Shown: positions 52,201 to 64,000 of the stretch, piece by piece | Position numbering within the stretch: position 1 is the first letter of the stretch | How the letters are laid out: each line of letters begins with the position of its first letter | Assembly: GCA_002943765.1 (NCBI GenBank) | Contig: PQWQ01000004.1 | Location: 248,001 to 312,000, forward strand | Source: Psoroptes ovis | Taxonomy: Eukaryota > Arthropoda > Arachnida > Sarcoptiformes > Psoroptidae | DNA length: 64,000 nt | Reading direction: 5' to 3' | Notes under the pieces: model-generated | What the model saw: the letters and a program-made list of their open reading frames with translations, nothing else | The model's database searches: none | Told to the model about the DNA's origin: nothing | Program-made: the position numbers and the translations under genes

Positions 52201-54399
52201 TGGCTGTAAATTGGGATGAATCAATCAATATTATCATTCAAAGATGAATTCTTTTTCATCGAAACTGTTTTGTTTTGTTTAGATCGAATGCATTAATCAA
52301 TATTTCAGTTATGAGTTCAAGCCAAATTAAAGATTCTAACAGATTTGAGTTGAGCATTAAATTGAATTGAATTAGATAAATATATATAATGGCTAATAAA
52401 TGAATGGTAAATTTGAATTAATGTAATCATCAATCATTTTTATTTTCTTCTCTTTTCAGCTCTCCAACAGATTTATGTTGGAAATTGTAAAATAATTTTA
52501 GTGTGATTACCTTCATAGTTTGAGTGAATGATTGCTGCGCGCTTGTTGAGCGTCAGATATTTAATGCCGCAAGCATTTATTTATAATTGTGAACACATAT
52601 TAATGATTATTTTCTATTTTTCATTCATTCCATGTGGACGACCCTAGCTTGAGTAGCAACAGACATTCTAAATTGTTTCAGGTAGCTTCAAAGACAAAAC
52701 TAGCCTAACCTTTTTTTCGAGTCATTCTCGGTTAAGTTGATGGCAATGTCTATGACCTACACTGAATGATCTCAAAGCGAGTAAAAATATCAAAATGAAA
52801 TTCGACCACAAGCTAAATGGCAAAAATCGGTTAATTAAATCATGAAAAACAATTGACAATCGAATCTGTTTCATTTGAAGCAATGAATCAAGATTCCAAG
52901 GTCAGAGACTGGTAACTGTGTTTCGATTTGACTAATAGTTTATTGAACTGAGAATCAAAAATTACAAGGCTTCAATGTGGTATAAATAATAAATAAATGT
53001 AATCATTTCATTTATTCTCTTAATCGGTAGGTGTGTTTTGCTTAGTGTATGATATCATTTGATTGTCTAAAAATGCGACATTTGTTTTGGCAAAATTAGT
53101 TCAAACTAAGTATCAATTTATAAGTGATTACTATCTTCTTTAAACCATCACATGTGATTTTGTTTCAAACAAAAATTCAGTCTCACTTAAATGATCGCCT
53201 CTTTCTCAAAAGATTTTAGATAAGTTCAGGAAAAAAAAACTGTGCACAAAAAGGTGAAAAAGGTGAACGTAAAAGAAAAAATTTTGATGGTCAAACAAAT
53301 GATTTAAAACAAAATTGCTGCAAGTGAGAGTGAAAATGATATTTGATCATAATCCTAAGATAATTGATGGTGAATGCATTCAATAATGATGATTATTTTA
53401 TTTTTATGCTCAACTAAATATTAAAAATAAAATTAGCATTGATTGGAATAGTTGGAAAAACATTCCAACAAAAGTAAAGTAAATGGGCAATTATTTGATA
53501 ATTGCATAATGATTACTTTCTGGTTTTTTGTTGTTCAGCCCAGAAATTGTTGCTTTAAACAAAACAAAACACAGAAATTGTTTAGTGCATATTTACATCA
53601 ATTTTATAATCATTTTCAATGTTTGTATGCAGCATTTTACATGCAAACAATACAATGTAACTATTTTCAAAATTTTCAGTGTCTGGTGACAAATTTCCGA
53701 TAAAAATTCATAGAAATAAATGAGTAAATTTCATTAGAAACTCAAAGTGATGCTCACATTTGTCGTAATTATGATTGATTTTCGCTTATTTTGATTAATA
53801 TTTCAAGGCAAACATTCTCAAAATTACAGGTGGTAAAATGATGCATGTTTGATAAAATGAAATGTTTTCGATAATTTGCCAGATATTTCAAGATTGATTC
53901 AATTTAAGATGCTAAAATGAGTAATCATTTATTCAAGACAAGCAATTGATTTTTTTCTTGTAAAATTATCACCTTTACAAAATTTGAAAAATTTGATAAA
54001 TTCGATTTTGATCTAGAACCATTAATTAATGGAAAAATGATGAACTGAATGATTTATAATTTTTGTTTGTTTAATTGAAAAATTAATGTTGTGCATAATT
54101 AATCAGAAGGAATGGTCTAATTGATAATTATGTAAACACTGAACACTGTTTTGAGCAATTGATTTGATTAGGATTTGTTCGTGTTGATTGATATTTGTTC
54201 AAAGTAAAAGTAGAGGTGAAGAATCATAATTAAAATGATTATTCATTGAACAAGATAATTGTTTGAATTGAATAAGACAATGTTCTAAAGTTGATATGAA
54301 TTAATGTTTAAATTGCGAAAAAATCATTATAAAATAATGATTGTCATTTGAATAGTGTTATTTAAATGTGATTCATTCACTTATTTTCATTTTCTTGTG

Positions 54400-54423
54400 T
54401 TTGATTCATTTGAATGAATCAAA
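54400..54423. repeat. Inverted repeat with 11-bp arms
   Basis: TTTGATTCATT, a TG spacer, and AATGAATCAAA. It contains one copy of the recurrent CATTTGAAT word. Confidence 0.7.
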
Positions 54424-56570
54424 GTTTGATGAATGATTATTGCCAATGTGAAAACAATTTTCACGAGGCAAGTTGTTGTTGTAGTGAAGTATAATCATTT
54501 GAAGATGATTTGAGCCTAATAATTATGGTAACAAAAATTTATTCTACAATTTTCTACTAGTCAAATCAAACATAGCTTTTGGTTTAAGGTGCGGATTATT
54601 GTATTTGTTTGAGCATTATATAATTTATATCATTCACTTAGGTGCTATTATTCATGTTTTTGTCTGTTTCATTCAAACTAATTCAAAAAATGTTTTTCTT
54701 TCAAGTCCAAAACACTAACAGAAGCGAGAATTTGCAGTGGATTCAATATTCCTTGGTTCAATTTAAGAGGAAAAAACTTTTGGAAATTTTCGTGCAATTT
54801 TCATTTAACAAAAACATCAAACATTCAAACAATCGAAATGTGGAGATAATCATAATTGTTATTATTTGTGTGTGTGATTTCTCTCACCCCTGAAAATACG
54901 CATGATAATAACAATTTAGCAAGGTTTTAGCAAAGGTTTCGCTACAAATTCTTCTCATAAACGATTGAGAAATGGCAAGGAATATAATCATTTTTGAAGA
55001 AATAATATTCATATTCACGTTGTGCAGATGTAAAAAGTATCATTTGATTAAGGTAATATGATCAATTAAATGAAATGTAATTTTAGAAAAGCAAGCGCGT
55101 GAACTTCAAATAATGATCATCATCTGTGAATGAATGTGCATTTGATAGTAATGATCACAATATCTAAGAATTAAACCAAATTATTGCCATTTATGTTTGA
55201 GTGTTTGTTACTGGAGAGAGCATATTTGGCTAAACAATTTAATGTAATCATTTTATTGTTATGACTTTTATGCTTATTATTTGCCCATTTGAATTATGAA
55301 AATTGTTTGCTGTTGCTGCTGTTGCCAAATGGCAAACACACGGGAAAATTTCTATCATTCATTATCTATCATTAAATGATATTTAGATGTTCATATCATT
55401 ACATTCAGCATTCACAATAATTATTCTCTTTCATTCATATTAAATGTCTAATTACATATTAAAACAAATGGTGATTCTTGTGCCAACAAACATATTTTTT
55501 TTTTCAAAGGATTAATACAAATTTTTTTGCATTTCATTTTCAAGTTCAGCAAAAGCCTGGAATTCGAATAGAATTGGAACAATGATCAATTTGTGTACAA
55601 AGAATGAGATTAATCAATGTGAATATTTGTTATTAATATTTCGATTCATCTGTTTGGCCATTGGTTCCGGACTTTGAGAACTAAACCTGAAAATACACCA
55701 ACGCAAATGACCACCAGGACCTTGTTCAATTGTGAAATGTCTTGCTGTTTAAAGTGTGAATTAATAATGTTTAATAATAAATGGTTATCGTGTGCGTGTG
55801 TGTGTATGTCATTTATTGATAAATATTGTGACAATAATAAAAATGTGAATTTATCACTAAAATCAAATGGCAAAATAGTCGTAGGCAGTGTGAAATGAAC
55901 ATGATTTCAAATTTATACCAAGATTGATTGGATTAACTTAATAACAATTAATATTGAAAATAATGAATAGTTTCTATGTTTAATAAATTGGGAGCGTTTA
56001 CCAGCAATTTATCAATTCAACAAGTAAATGTAATCATGTTGATTCGAGTCAACGGAAAACTTAAGTGTATCAATCAGTGTGAACTTGAATTCAAATTCAA
56101 AAACTTGGATCAATGATCAGGAAAAAGTGTTATCCATCATTCTACGTTGGAATGTAAATTTCAATGTGTTCATCAATCATTCTTGTCACACGTTTTCACC
56201 AAGAAAACAATTTTATTTTATTCGAATTGAGAATTTTATTGGAATATTTTGATCACATACAAATGATGATGATTAGCAAAATACTAAATTCAAATATTCA
56301 ATTCTATAATCAACAAAATGGATGCAAACATTTATCATTTGAATAAGATTTCATAATTATTCAATAAAAGATATTGACCATCTGATGGGTCATTGAAAAT
56401 AAATGCAACTATCAAATATTGCCTCAATACACAACTTGTTGTTTGTCAAATCTATTCTTATATCGAGATTTTAAAATTATGTATTTGCTTATTAGAGGTT
56501 TTCCGCCTAATTTGAATGTGAATGTTGTTAGTTGTTGCAATGAAAATGCAAATAACTATGTCTGAGTGAA

Positions 56571-56598
56571 TGTGTGTGTGTGTGTGTGTGTGTGTGTG
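56571..56598. repeat. (TG)14 microsatellite
   Basis: Fourteen uninterrupted TG units. Confidence 0.95.
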
Positions 56599-57777
56599 GT
56601 TCATCTAATTTGAAATTTAAATTGTGATTTTTCATTTGATTCAATGATAGAATGAATGATCACTTATGTAATGTAATTCAACTGAATAAAAGTAAAATAA
56701 TAATAAAAACATTGAATTATTATAATGATTATTGTTTTGTCTGTTATGATCAATTATTTGATTATTTGAAACTGATAACAAAAGTTGCGTATGCACATGC
56801 AAACTGATGGCAAGCAACAAACAAATGCAACTCAATTCAAACATTTTTACAAATTGTCACCTGTTGTTATTGTCATGACTAAAAAAGGAGAATCAAAAAC
56901 ATCTAAAAACGTTTTTCAAAGATTTTATCGAAGCTCAACTTTTTGTTTGTGAATATATCAAAATGCATTCATCATTAATATAAAATTTGACCAGTCTATT
57001 TGTGTTTTGTTTGTTTTGTTTGATTATGTAAATGTTATTATCATTCAATCACATCATCCAAATGACAATAATCAAGCAGCAATAATTCGACAACAAAACA
57101 AATGTCACACAAAATAATCGTTGATTTTTTAGTGGAAAAAACAATTTTAATTCGTTTTGTTTTGTTGATCAAAGGCAGCAGAGAATAATTGTCATTTTCA
57201 ATTTTAGTTTGTAATCACGTTTTGATAAATAAAAGCCAATTGTTTATATGCGACATGAATGCTCACATAGAAACAAACACTGAAAATAGCATTTGAATGT
57301 ATTATGCATTGTCACCATTATTCATTTTTGATGAATATGATCACATTCAAAACCGACTAAAAAATGATGGAAACATATACCCGCTTTATTGAATAATGTA
57401 CGAATATTCAAAATGACAACAAAACAATCATTCAATTTGAATGTAATGCACCAAATTAGTGATGACAAAATTGAAATATTTTCACCGATATAATCAATGC
57501 AATAATGCAATTAGCCAAATGAAATGCAATCAATCAATAGCTCAATTCTCATTTCTTGCATTTTCATTCAGATTAATTATTTTTTTTATTCAAATTCTCT
57601 GTTCACTGCGATGGCGCCCACTGAATGTTAAGATTGCAAGGAAATTGTACGCTTGAATATATATTCTAATTTCTGGTTGAAATTCTTTCGAATTTGGATA
57701 TTGGCTTTTAGCATTTGCCAAGCGATTTTTTGATTGGATCACAAAAAGTTTATCAGTCGATTTTCAGTGGCGGCTAT

Positions 57778-57800
57778 CATCATCATCATCATCATCATCG
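57778..57800. repeat. (CAT)n microsatellite
   Basis: Seven CAT units inside a short, relatively GC-rich segment preceded by a TTTTCAG acceptor-like sequence. Confidence 0.9.
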
Positions 57801-59475
57801 AGCATTTGTTTGGGATAGAAAAGACGCCGTCATATGATTAGATACTCTGGTCACGTATTTTGAATTGAGGAATTCTTTTCGTTTTCTGTGTTTCTAGCAT
57901 TTCACTCACAAACAAACATCAACACACGCATACATTGACATTGAGTTTGATTCGGGATTCGTTTTTCCGTAAAATATTTTAGACCAAAGAAAAAAGTATG
58001 AAAAGGATTCAATGGCATAGTCATAATGTAAAAACGTGCCCAACGAGTGATTTTAGTGAAATTTTTGGACCACTGTTGGTCGACATGAAGCGATTCAAAG
58101 ATTAATTGTCATAATTTTCAGTGGATAAAATTTATTGGGCCAAAAACAAAAAGTCAAACCAACTTGCCAGCGAATCGACAGATGACTACTTGGATTTGAA
58201 AAGAACACAAAGACAAAAATAAATCGATTACAATGAAATAACACGCGTTTTAATGTAAAAATACAAAGCAAAATGGAAATTATGACCGGGACAACGCAAA
58301 CGAAAAGTAATAGTCGATTTTATAAATCGACCATAACAAGCGCAGTATGAATGATGACTTGAATGAAAATGTTCTGAATGAAATTCATTTCTAAGCAACT
58401 ATTTTCAACCATCAAATTCGTGTCTTCGCATCTGTTTTAGCTAATTTATGAATCAAACAAATCACCGGTGAAAAATTGGTTGACAATGCGAACATATCGA
58501 ACAAATGATTGTGAGCAACATATTTGATCGTTTCTCTGGTTGCAAAGCATCAGGTCGTTGATTGAATGGATTTGAAAATTGTTTGATCATTTATAATTTT
58601 TACAATTTTTTCGTTGGCTTAAATAAGAATGGTGGAAATATTGTTATTATTACATCATAGTCCAGATCATATGGCTGTCTTTGATATTTCACATTGCATT
58701 ATTGCATCTGATATTGAGCAGTGTGCGTGCTTTGCATTATGATTTGGATCAAAGATGAGTTTGCAAGAAAATGTGAAAAGATCAGCAACGACAACAACAA
58801 ATAATCATCTGATGTATGGCATGTTTTTGTGTGATCATCATTCTAATAATAATAAGCTGTTTGGTTATTTCCAAATGAAAACCATGTCAATGTTTGTGTT
58901 TTTAAATTTTTAATTTGGCGCCAAAAATTGATCCAATTTGGAAATGACTTAATTTGAATGAAATGAACACGTGTTTTGAATTGAATTATGATTAATTCAA
59001 TTAGAAAATAGATTAAATATCAATATGAATATATTTGAATATTTTTATTTTCATGTTGTTTGCAGCAAAATATTCAAACATCACATTAATTTAATCGGTT
59101 TGTTTTAGTTGTGTGTTGAAAACAGTTCAAAGTTGAGCTTTTGTTTTGTGTGAAATAATTTCGTCTGCATTCAAAGCATCTATCGACCACATATACCAAG
59201 AAATATTATGGAAATTTTTATTTTCGCATCAAGTTTTCTTCATTTGTTTGTGATAACAATCGAAATTTCCATGTAAAGCAACGAATATTTGAATTTGAAG
59301 AATACAAAATTCAAATAAAATCAAATAACAAGCACCGCCTGTTGGCATAACTATCCACAATACAAATGTTCAACATTAAAACGCCTATTTGTATTGAAAT
59401 ATGAGAAACAGTTTTGGCCAATCAGATTTTGTTGAGATGAATTTATTCTGGTTTTTATTGAAAGATTCAATTTTA

Positions 59476-59640
59476 TTATCTTGGTTCATTTTGTAACGTA
59501 ACTTTTATCTGATCATTTGTTAAGTCCAAAATGATTTCATAAATGAAAATAATGAAAATAATGGCCAAACTGAGCAGAATTGCCGCTACAACCAAACAGT
59601 TATGTTTCAGGTTGTAATAGCCAACAAAGCCAGACAGCAT
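59476..59640 (-). CDS. Possible 54-aa single-pass membrane micropeptide
   Basis: The minus-strand ATG opens a 54-codon frame: a polar start (MLSGFVGYYNLKHN), a long hydrophobic helix (CLVVAAILLSLAIIFIIFIY) and a polar tail ending QNEPR. The stop codon is embedded in TAATAAA, so a poly(A) signal overlaps it. Codons in the first half (CTG, GGC, TAC, AAC, GCG) are richer in G+C than the surrounding DNA. No acceptor lies directly upstream, so it would be a self-contained small ORF or a terminal exon with a distant acceptor. The size and topology recall small SERCA-regulator-type peptides, but I see no diagnostic motif. Chance remains a real possibility. Confidence 0.3.
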   Translation of the reverse strand: MLSGFVGYYNLKHNCLVVAAILLSLAIIFIIFIYEIILDLTNDQIKVTLQNEPR

Positions 59641-62600
59641 ATTCACCAAAACGCATATGTTATGAATAGTTTTATTTTTACAATTTTTCAAAAATAATTC
59701 TTAAACTCAAACAAAATTCATTAGAAAAGTGTTTGATTAAAAATTAAAAATTGATTGATTTTGATTCAAACAGTCAGTCAGTGATGAGATGAACACCCAG
59801 AAAAATTCATTTTTGTTTCAAATTTGAAAAAATGGAATGAATTTTTGTGGTGCATTTCAGCATAAAAAATGATACAACCAAATCAAGTAAGCTAAGCAGT
59901 GAAAAAAATGAAAAAAATCAAACGATGCGTGACACATACACGTATTGATAGGAGCTAATGTCGACCTTTTTGGTTAATATAAAACATTTCATATTAAAAA
60001 CCAAATGTTTCTACGTTTTTTACTTTGCTCAATTTGAATGATGGATTTTTTCATAAATTCAAAGTCGAAAAACAGAAAACACTGAGATAGACTTTTTTGA
60101 CTGCATAAAAGAAAAACTTTTTCTATTTTAGCATTCAAAGTTTTCGAATAAAGGCACTAACTGAACCAAACTGGCGAAAAGAAAATTTGCAAGTGACAAC
60201 ACTGATAAAGTTTACGGAAAAAGGAAAACTTTGAATGGGAATTTAATGATCAAAATATGATGGCTCACTACTAAATGAAGAAATTGATGCAAATGGTACC
60301 ATCATAGATATGCCGATTGGACTGATAAGTGCAGAGAGCATTTGGAAATGGCAATGACGGTGGTTCAGAATTGTCATCTGTGCGTTTATCATGGTCATCA
60401 AATCATGTGATGTGATCGGTGACAATTGCAGCAAACAAAAGCTCGCAAATGATAACGATTTGATGACAAGGATAGAATTGAATTTAGGGTGGTTTTCTAT
60501 TTGAAATTAGTTTGAATGGAATCGTATTTAAATTGAATTCATTTTGCTGTAACAAATGTATATTTTATGTCATTACTGTTCTATGATTATGTCAACATTC
60601 AAATAAAACTTTTGTTTATTTTGCTTTCTTCATTTTTCAGTTTTATTGTCAGTTTGTGATGCTTTACAGAATTCAACAAAAATTCATTTCATTCATTCAA
60701 AATGTAATGAGATCATCATCATGATGGAGCATCATTCATTGCCATTAGTAGCATCGAATGCAATATTTATTAAACAGTTTTCAATTTGATGAAAGACAAT
60801 CGTAATAATTTTGATTGTTTCAAATGTTTTTTGTTTTGTTTCATTAAACTGTTTTCCATGTGAACACTTGGGCGTCATTTGTGTTGGTTTATTTGTTCAT
60901 AGAGAATGTATTTGATTGTAAAAGCAAAGATCATTTGATAATCATTATAACATTCTTCTATTATTTCTATTGTTTGTGTTTGTTCATTTGTTTTGTTGTC
61001 CTTTCGTCTCATTGTTCACTTTTAGGGCTTTTCTCCACTAGTAAGTGCTAAAGAGCTAAACAACAAACAAACAAATTATTAAAATCATCATCAGTCTACT
61101 TGAAAGCAATCTTTACTCCAATATCTACAGCATTTCATCTTGAGAATAATCTCGATATTATTATTATTCTCTTTATTCAATGAATACAAAAGAAAATCTG
61201 TGAATATTTGTTTAGATCAAGTATAAAGCCTTATCATTAAAAAGTGCCTAATGTCTAATACATGTCATCACTGCCATTGACAATACTGAGAGGCTTAGAA
61301 TTGGGTGAAATATTTTTGCTCAACAAAAAATGAAAATGCGTGCATCAAATAATTGAATAATTGTTCATTGAAACCTTATCAAAATTTAAATTGAATTTTT
61401 CCTTTTTCTTGGATTTAATAATATTTTTATTGGAAGGGGTTAAGTGGATTTATTCGAGAAAAAACTTGAGTTGGTGAAATAAATAATTTTCATCATTAAA
61501 ATAATAGAAATATTATGATTTGAATTTAAAATTTAAATTTATTTGTTTATAAATAGATTGTATTGAAAAAAATAGAAATGAGCCATATGTTGTGTGTTGT
61601 GATATAATTGATAATAATGCAATAAAAATAGATACTGTGTTAAAATAATTTTAATATTTAAATTAGAATATTGATAATGATTAGTGTCAATTGAGAAGCA
61701 ATGTCAATTTTAGTTTTAATGAACTTTCTATGAAAATACATCAAAAATGCAAACAAAAAAAAAATTAAAAAATACTTTTTCATTCTTTTCATTCGGTATT
61801 TATATTTTGTTTGATGGCTAATTTAGTATGCAAAACATGTTTCGGACTTTTTAAATGTCTAATAATCATAGTAATCGGTCTGACTCAATTCTCATTTATT
61901 CTAAACATTCACTGTGTTCAGTTACAATCAAAAATTGAACCATTCAAAACTTGAAAATTATTCCAATGTTTTGATTGTCTAATATTTTTGGGTAAACCAG
62001 CCATACACACAGCTAATATGTTGGATTGACTGCTTAGAATCAATTCAAATTTAAATCTGAGAATCGATTTGATGGCCGGAAATTTTGGCTGATTGAAAAC
62101 ATATTTGGCTGAGATGATTGAATACTTGATCAATGTATTTATATTTAGCCAATTGAAAAAACAGTGATTGACCAATGGTCAAAAATTCTGTGAAAAGAAA
62201 ATAGAAAAATGAATGTTCACATCTCAACATTAATATGTAGTATGCTTTGTGGCTAATGATGATGAAGATGAGCAGGAAATATCTTCACGTTCGAATGCAT
62301 CAATGTATGATTTGTGCATGCTGCAGGATAATTCACCCACACAATTGGTCCCGTTGATAGACTGTGAAAATGGCTATTACATGAACATCAATGCATGATG
62401 GACAATGGCGACATCAACAAACAAATGAAAAAGAAAAAGCCATTATTTTGATTGAAATGAATGAATCATTTTCATTTTTTTTAATTATTTGATCTAACAA
62501 CTCAACTAAACATTCATTCAAACACTGATAATTGAAAAATAAATGTTGAAAGCCAACAAACCAATGACCAAGTAGACAAGGAAAGCAAGACAACGAACAA

Positions 62601-62962
62601 ACAAACAAACAGTAAACGGATAGAAATGTTTGTTGATGATCAATAAGTGATGCTCGTTGTGGAGATGAATGTTTTTGTTATGTAAGATGGAATCATGTGA
62701 AACACAAAGACGATAATAATCTTAATGTTTGATGGTAAATTCATTAATGCATTTTGTAGCAAAACATCATTAATTATCAGATGTTATTAATTACTCAAAC
62801 TCTAAGGCTATCTCGATGATGTTTGCCAACATTTTTCTACGATTCACGTTCAGTCACATTATGGCATTTTGTTCATTGCTCGAATAGTGATTCGTTCATT
62901 GTTGCGCTTGGCGCGAATATTATTTTCATTTTCATTCAATGAAAAAATTTTCGCTCGACCCG

Positions 62963-62981
62963 ACTGACTGACTGACTGACT
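62963..62981. repeat. (GACT)n microsatellite
   Basis: Four to five GACT units preceded by CGACCC, unusual in composition for this region. Confidence 0.85.
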
Positions 62982-64000
62982 CAACTAAGCTAAATGCCTT
63001 GGAAGAAGCATTTGACCATCATAAAATCATCTTCATTCATAAATAAAAATTAATATTTCTTTCAATCAATCAATGATCGTGTGTTTATTTTGTTTGCGCA
63101 CATTGAGCCATTATCATATACTTCCGATTATTTTCAATGAATTATGTTCATAATAAAAATTTCATCTCAATGTTACAGGCATTCTAGTCAATTATTCAGA
63201 CATGAACACATTTTTCATTAATTCAATCAACATTTGCATCGAAAACCACAATTTTGGAACTCTCATTAGTTGGATGTCGATGAATCAATAGACATTAGTG
63301 AGCAAATTGTTTAACAAATTTGACACTCAATCTATGGATATTGGAAAAAGAATTTAATCACTTCATTGCATTCGATCATTTAGAATTAATTGAAGATTTG
63401 AGAATTGTTTAAATTGATCAAAGACATCAATCAATAAAATGATAATTGAATGTGATATGATTGTTTAGTTGTTATTTATAAATGATCACTATTCAATTAT
63501 TATCAGGCCATAAAAGGTGCTACAATTGAATCGATATTTCAAAGTTTGAGCTATTTTCTGTTTGAACTTATCATTAAAGTGATTTGATAACAAAACGAAG
63601 AAAATTATGTAATAAACATAAAATAAAGGCAAGGTTTATCACTAAGGTAAGTTGTGAGCTTATTTTTTGAAATCAAATCGATTTCTAATAAATTGATGTA
63701 TTTCGAGATTGAGAAAAAAACTTGCTTTGGATCTAATTCAATTTGGAAAATATTTTAAACTTGAAAATGTTTGGAAGATGTAAAAAATATGGAAAACTGG
63801 AAATTACATATTTTTTGGTTTAATGATCATAATCATGATAATCATCGTGTTGGTCTCGTATTTTGAGATGAACAAATTTTCTTAGGTCTTTGCTTGCTTG
63901 AGTTGATAATGATAATTATATCAACATCAACATAATCAATGGCTATTAGAGATTTAAGTTTCAGTAGTGATATCATTACAAGGAGATTTCATTTGAAATA

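Larger units (their letters stand above)
22041..64000. other. About 42 kb without a convincing gene
   Basis: No frame here is longer than 137 codons and none shows a recognisable domain; most are chance AT-rich frames. Palindromic transposon relics like those at 1-12198 were not seen, and microsatellites are fewer. Contents worth noting are listed separately: half-site clusters near 24.2 kb, CACGTG clusters near 29.7 and 46.1 kb, TG repeats at 35.8 and 56.6 kb, and a few short open segments. It may be intergenic, or an intron of a gene whose exons are mostly outside the window. Confidence 0.65.

Noticed and set aside
60243..60434. 63-codon minus-strand frame near the micropeptide
   Set aside because: The codons look fair, but I found no convincing acceptor and no link to 59476-59640; the opposite strand has an equally protein-like frame, so composition alone explains it.
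1..64000. tRNA, rRNA, CRISPR or prokaryotic/viral gene clusters
   Set aside because: I looked for GGTTCGAATCC-type T-loops, conserved rRNA blocks, regularly spaced direct repeats and compact operons and found none.

Overview
The window looks like nuclear DNA of a small-genome, AT-rich arthropod, most likely an astigmatid mite (house dust mite or scab mite type). The support is roughly three quarters A+T; introns of about 55-70 nt with GT..AG ends; proteins full of Asn, Gln, His, Ser and Asp runs encoded by trinucleotide repeats; animal-type poly(A) signals; and an animal-type SR-protein kinase. The species assignment is inference. Nothing prokaryotic, no CRISPR array, no rRNA and no convincing tRNA was seen.

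Layout. (1) 1-12198: non-coding, dense in microsatellites (ATT/AAT, CA, GAT, ATTC), homopolymers and very short transposon relics. It holds five ~75-100 bp hairpin elements with mariner-like ends, an inverted pair of a second palindromic family, one TTAA-flanked GC-rich element with piggyBac-like ends, and several near-perfect hairpins. (2) 12199-19335, plus strand: an SRPK-family kinase gene. Its kinase part (from 16164) has eight exons, all phase-consistent, giving 911 aa. It is preceded by an unbroken 1248-codon low-complexity ORF whose last codons contain a splice donor in exactly the phase needed to join the kinase exons; the joined product would be 2149 aa. (3) 19336-19943: short convergent intergenic stretch with poly(A) signals for both strands. 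(4) 21443-19944, minus strand: a three-exon gene for a 458-aa protein of unknown family with a central coiled coil and a Lys-rich tail. Its upstream side carries a degenerate ~44-bp tandem repeat and, at 21819-21927, an isolated exon-like segment encoding one transmembrane helix. (5) 22041-64000: about 42 kb with no convincing gene, very long for such a compact genome. It lacks the MITE-like elements of the left end and has fewer microsatellites. It contains clusters of palindromic nuclear-receptor-like half-sites and CACGTG boxes, a recurrent CATTTGAAT word, and a few short, relatively GC-rich open segments that could be micro-exons or small ORFs. It could be a giant intron or a regulatory landscape of a gene outside the window.

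The two solid genes are convergent neighbours, with no evidence that they act together. The main points to follow are the giant Asn/Gln-rich exon fused in phase to SRPK with a recurrent R/K-x-x-S-F/V-D-like motif, the cluster of hairpin MITEs confined to the left end, and the orphan transmembrane exon beside the gene desert.
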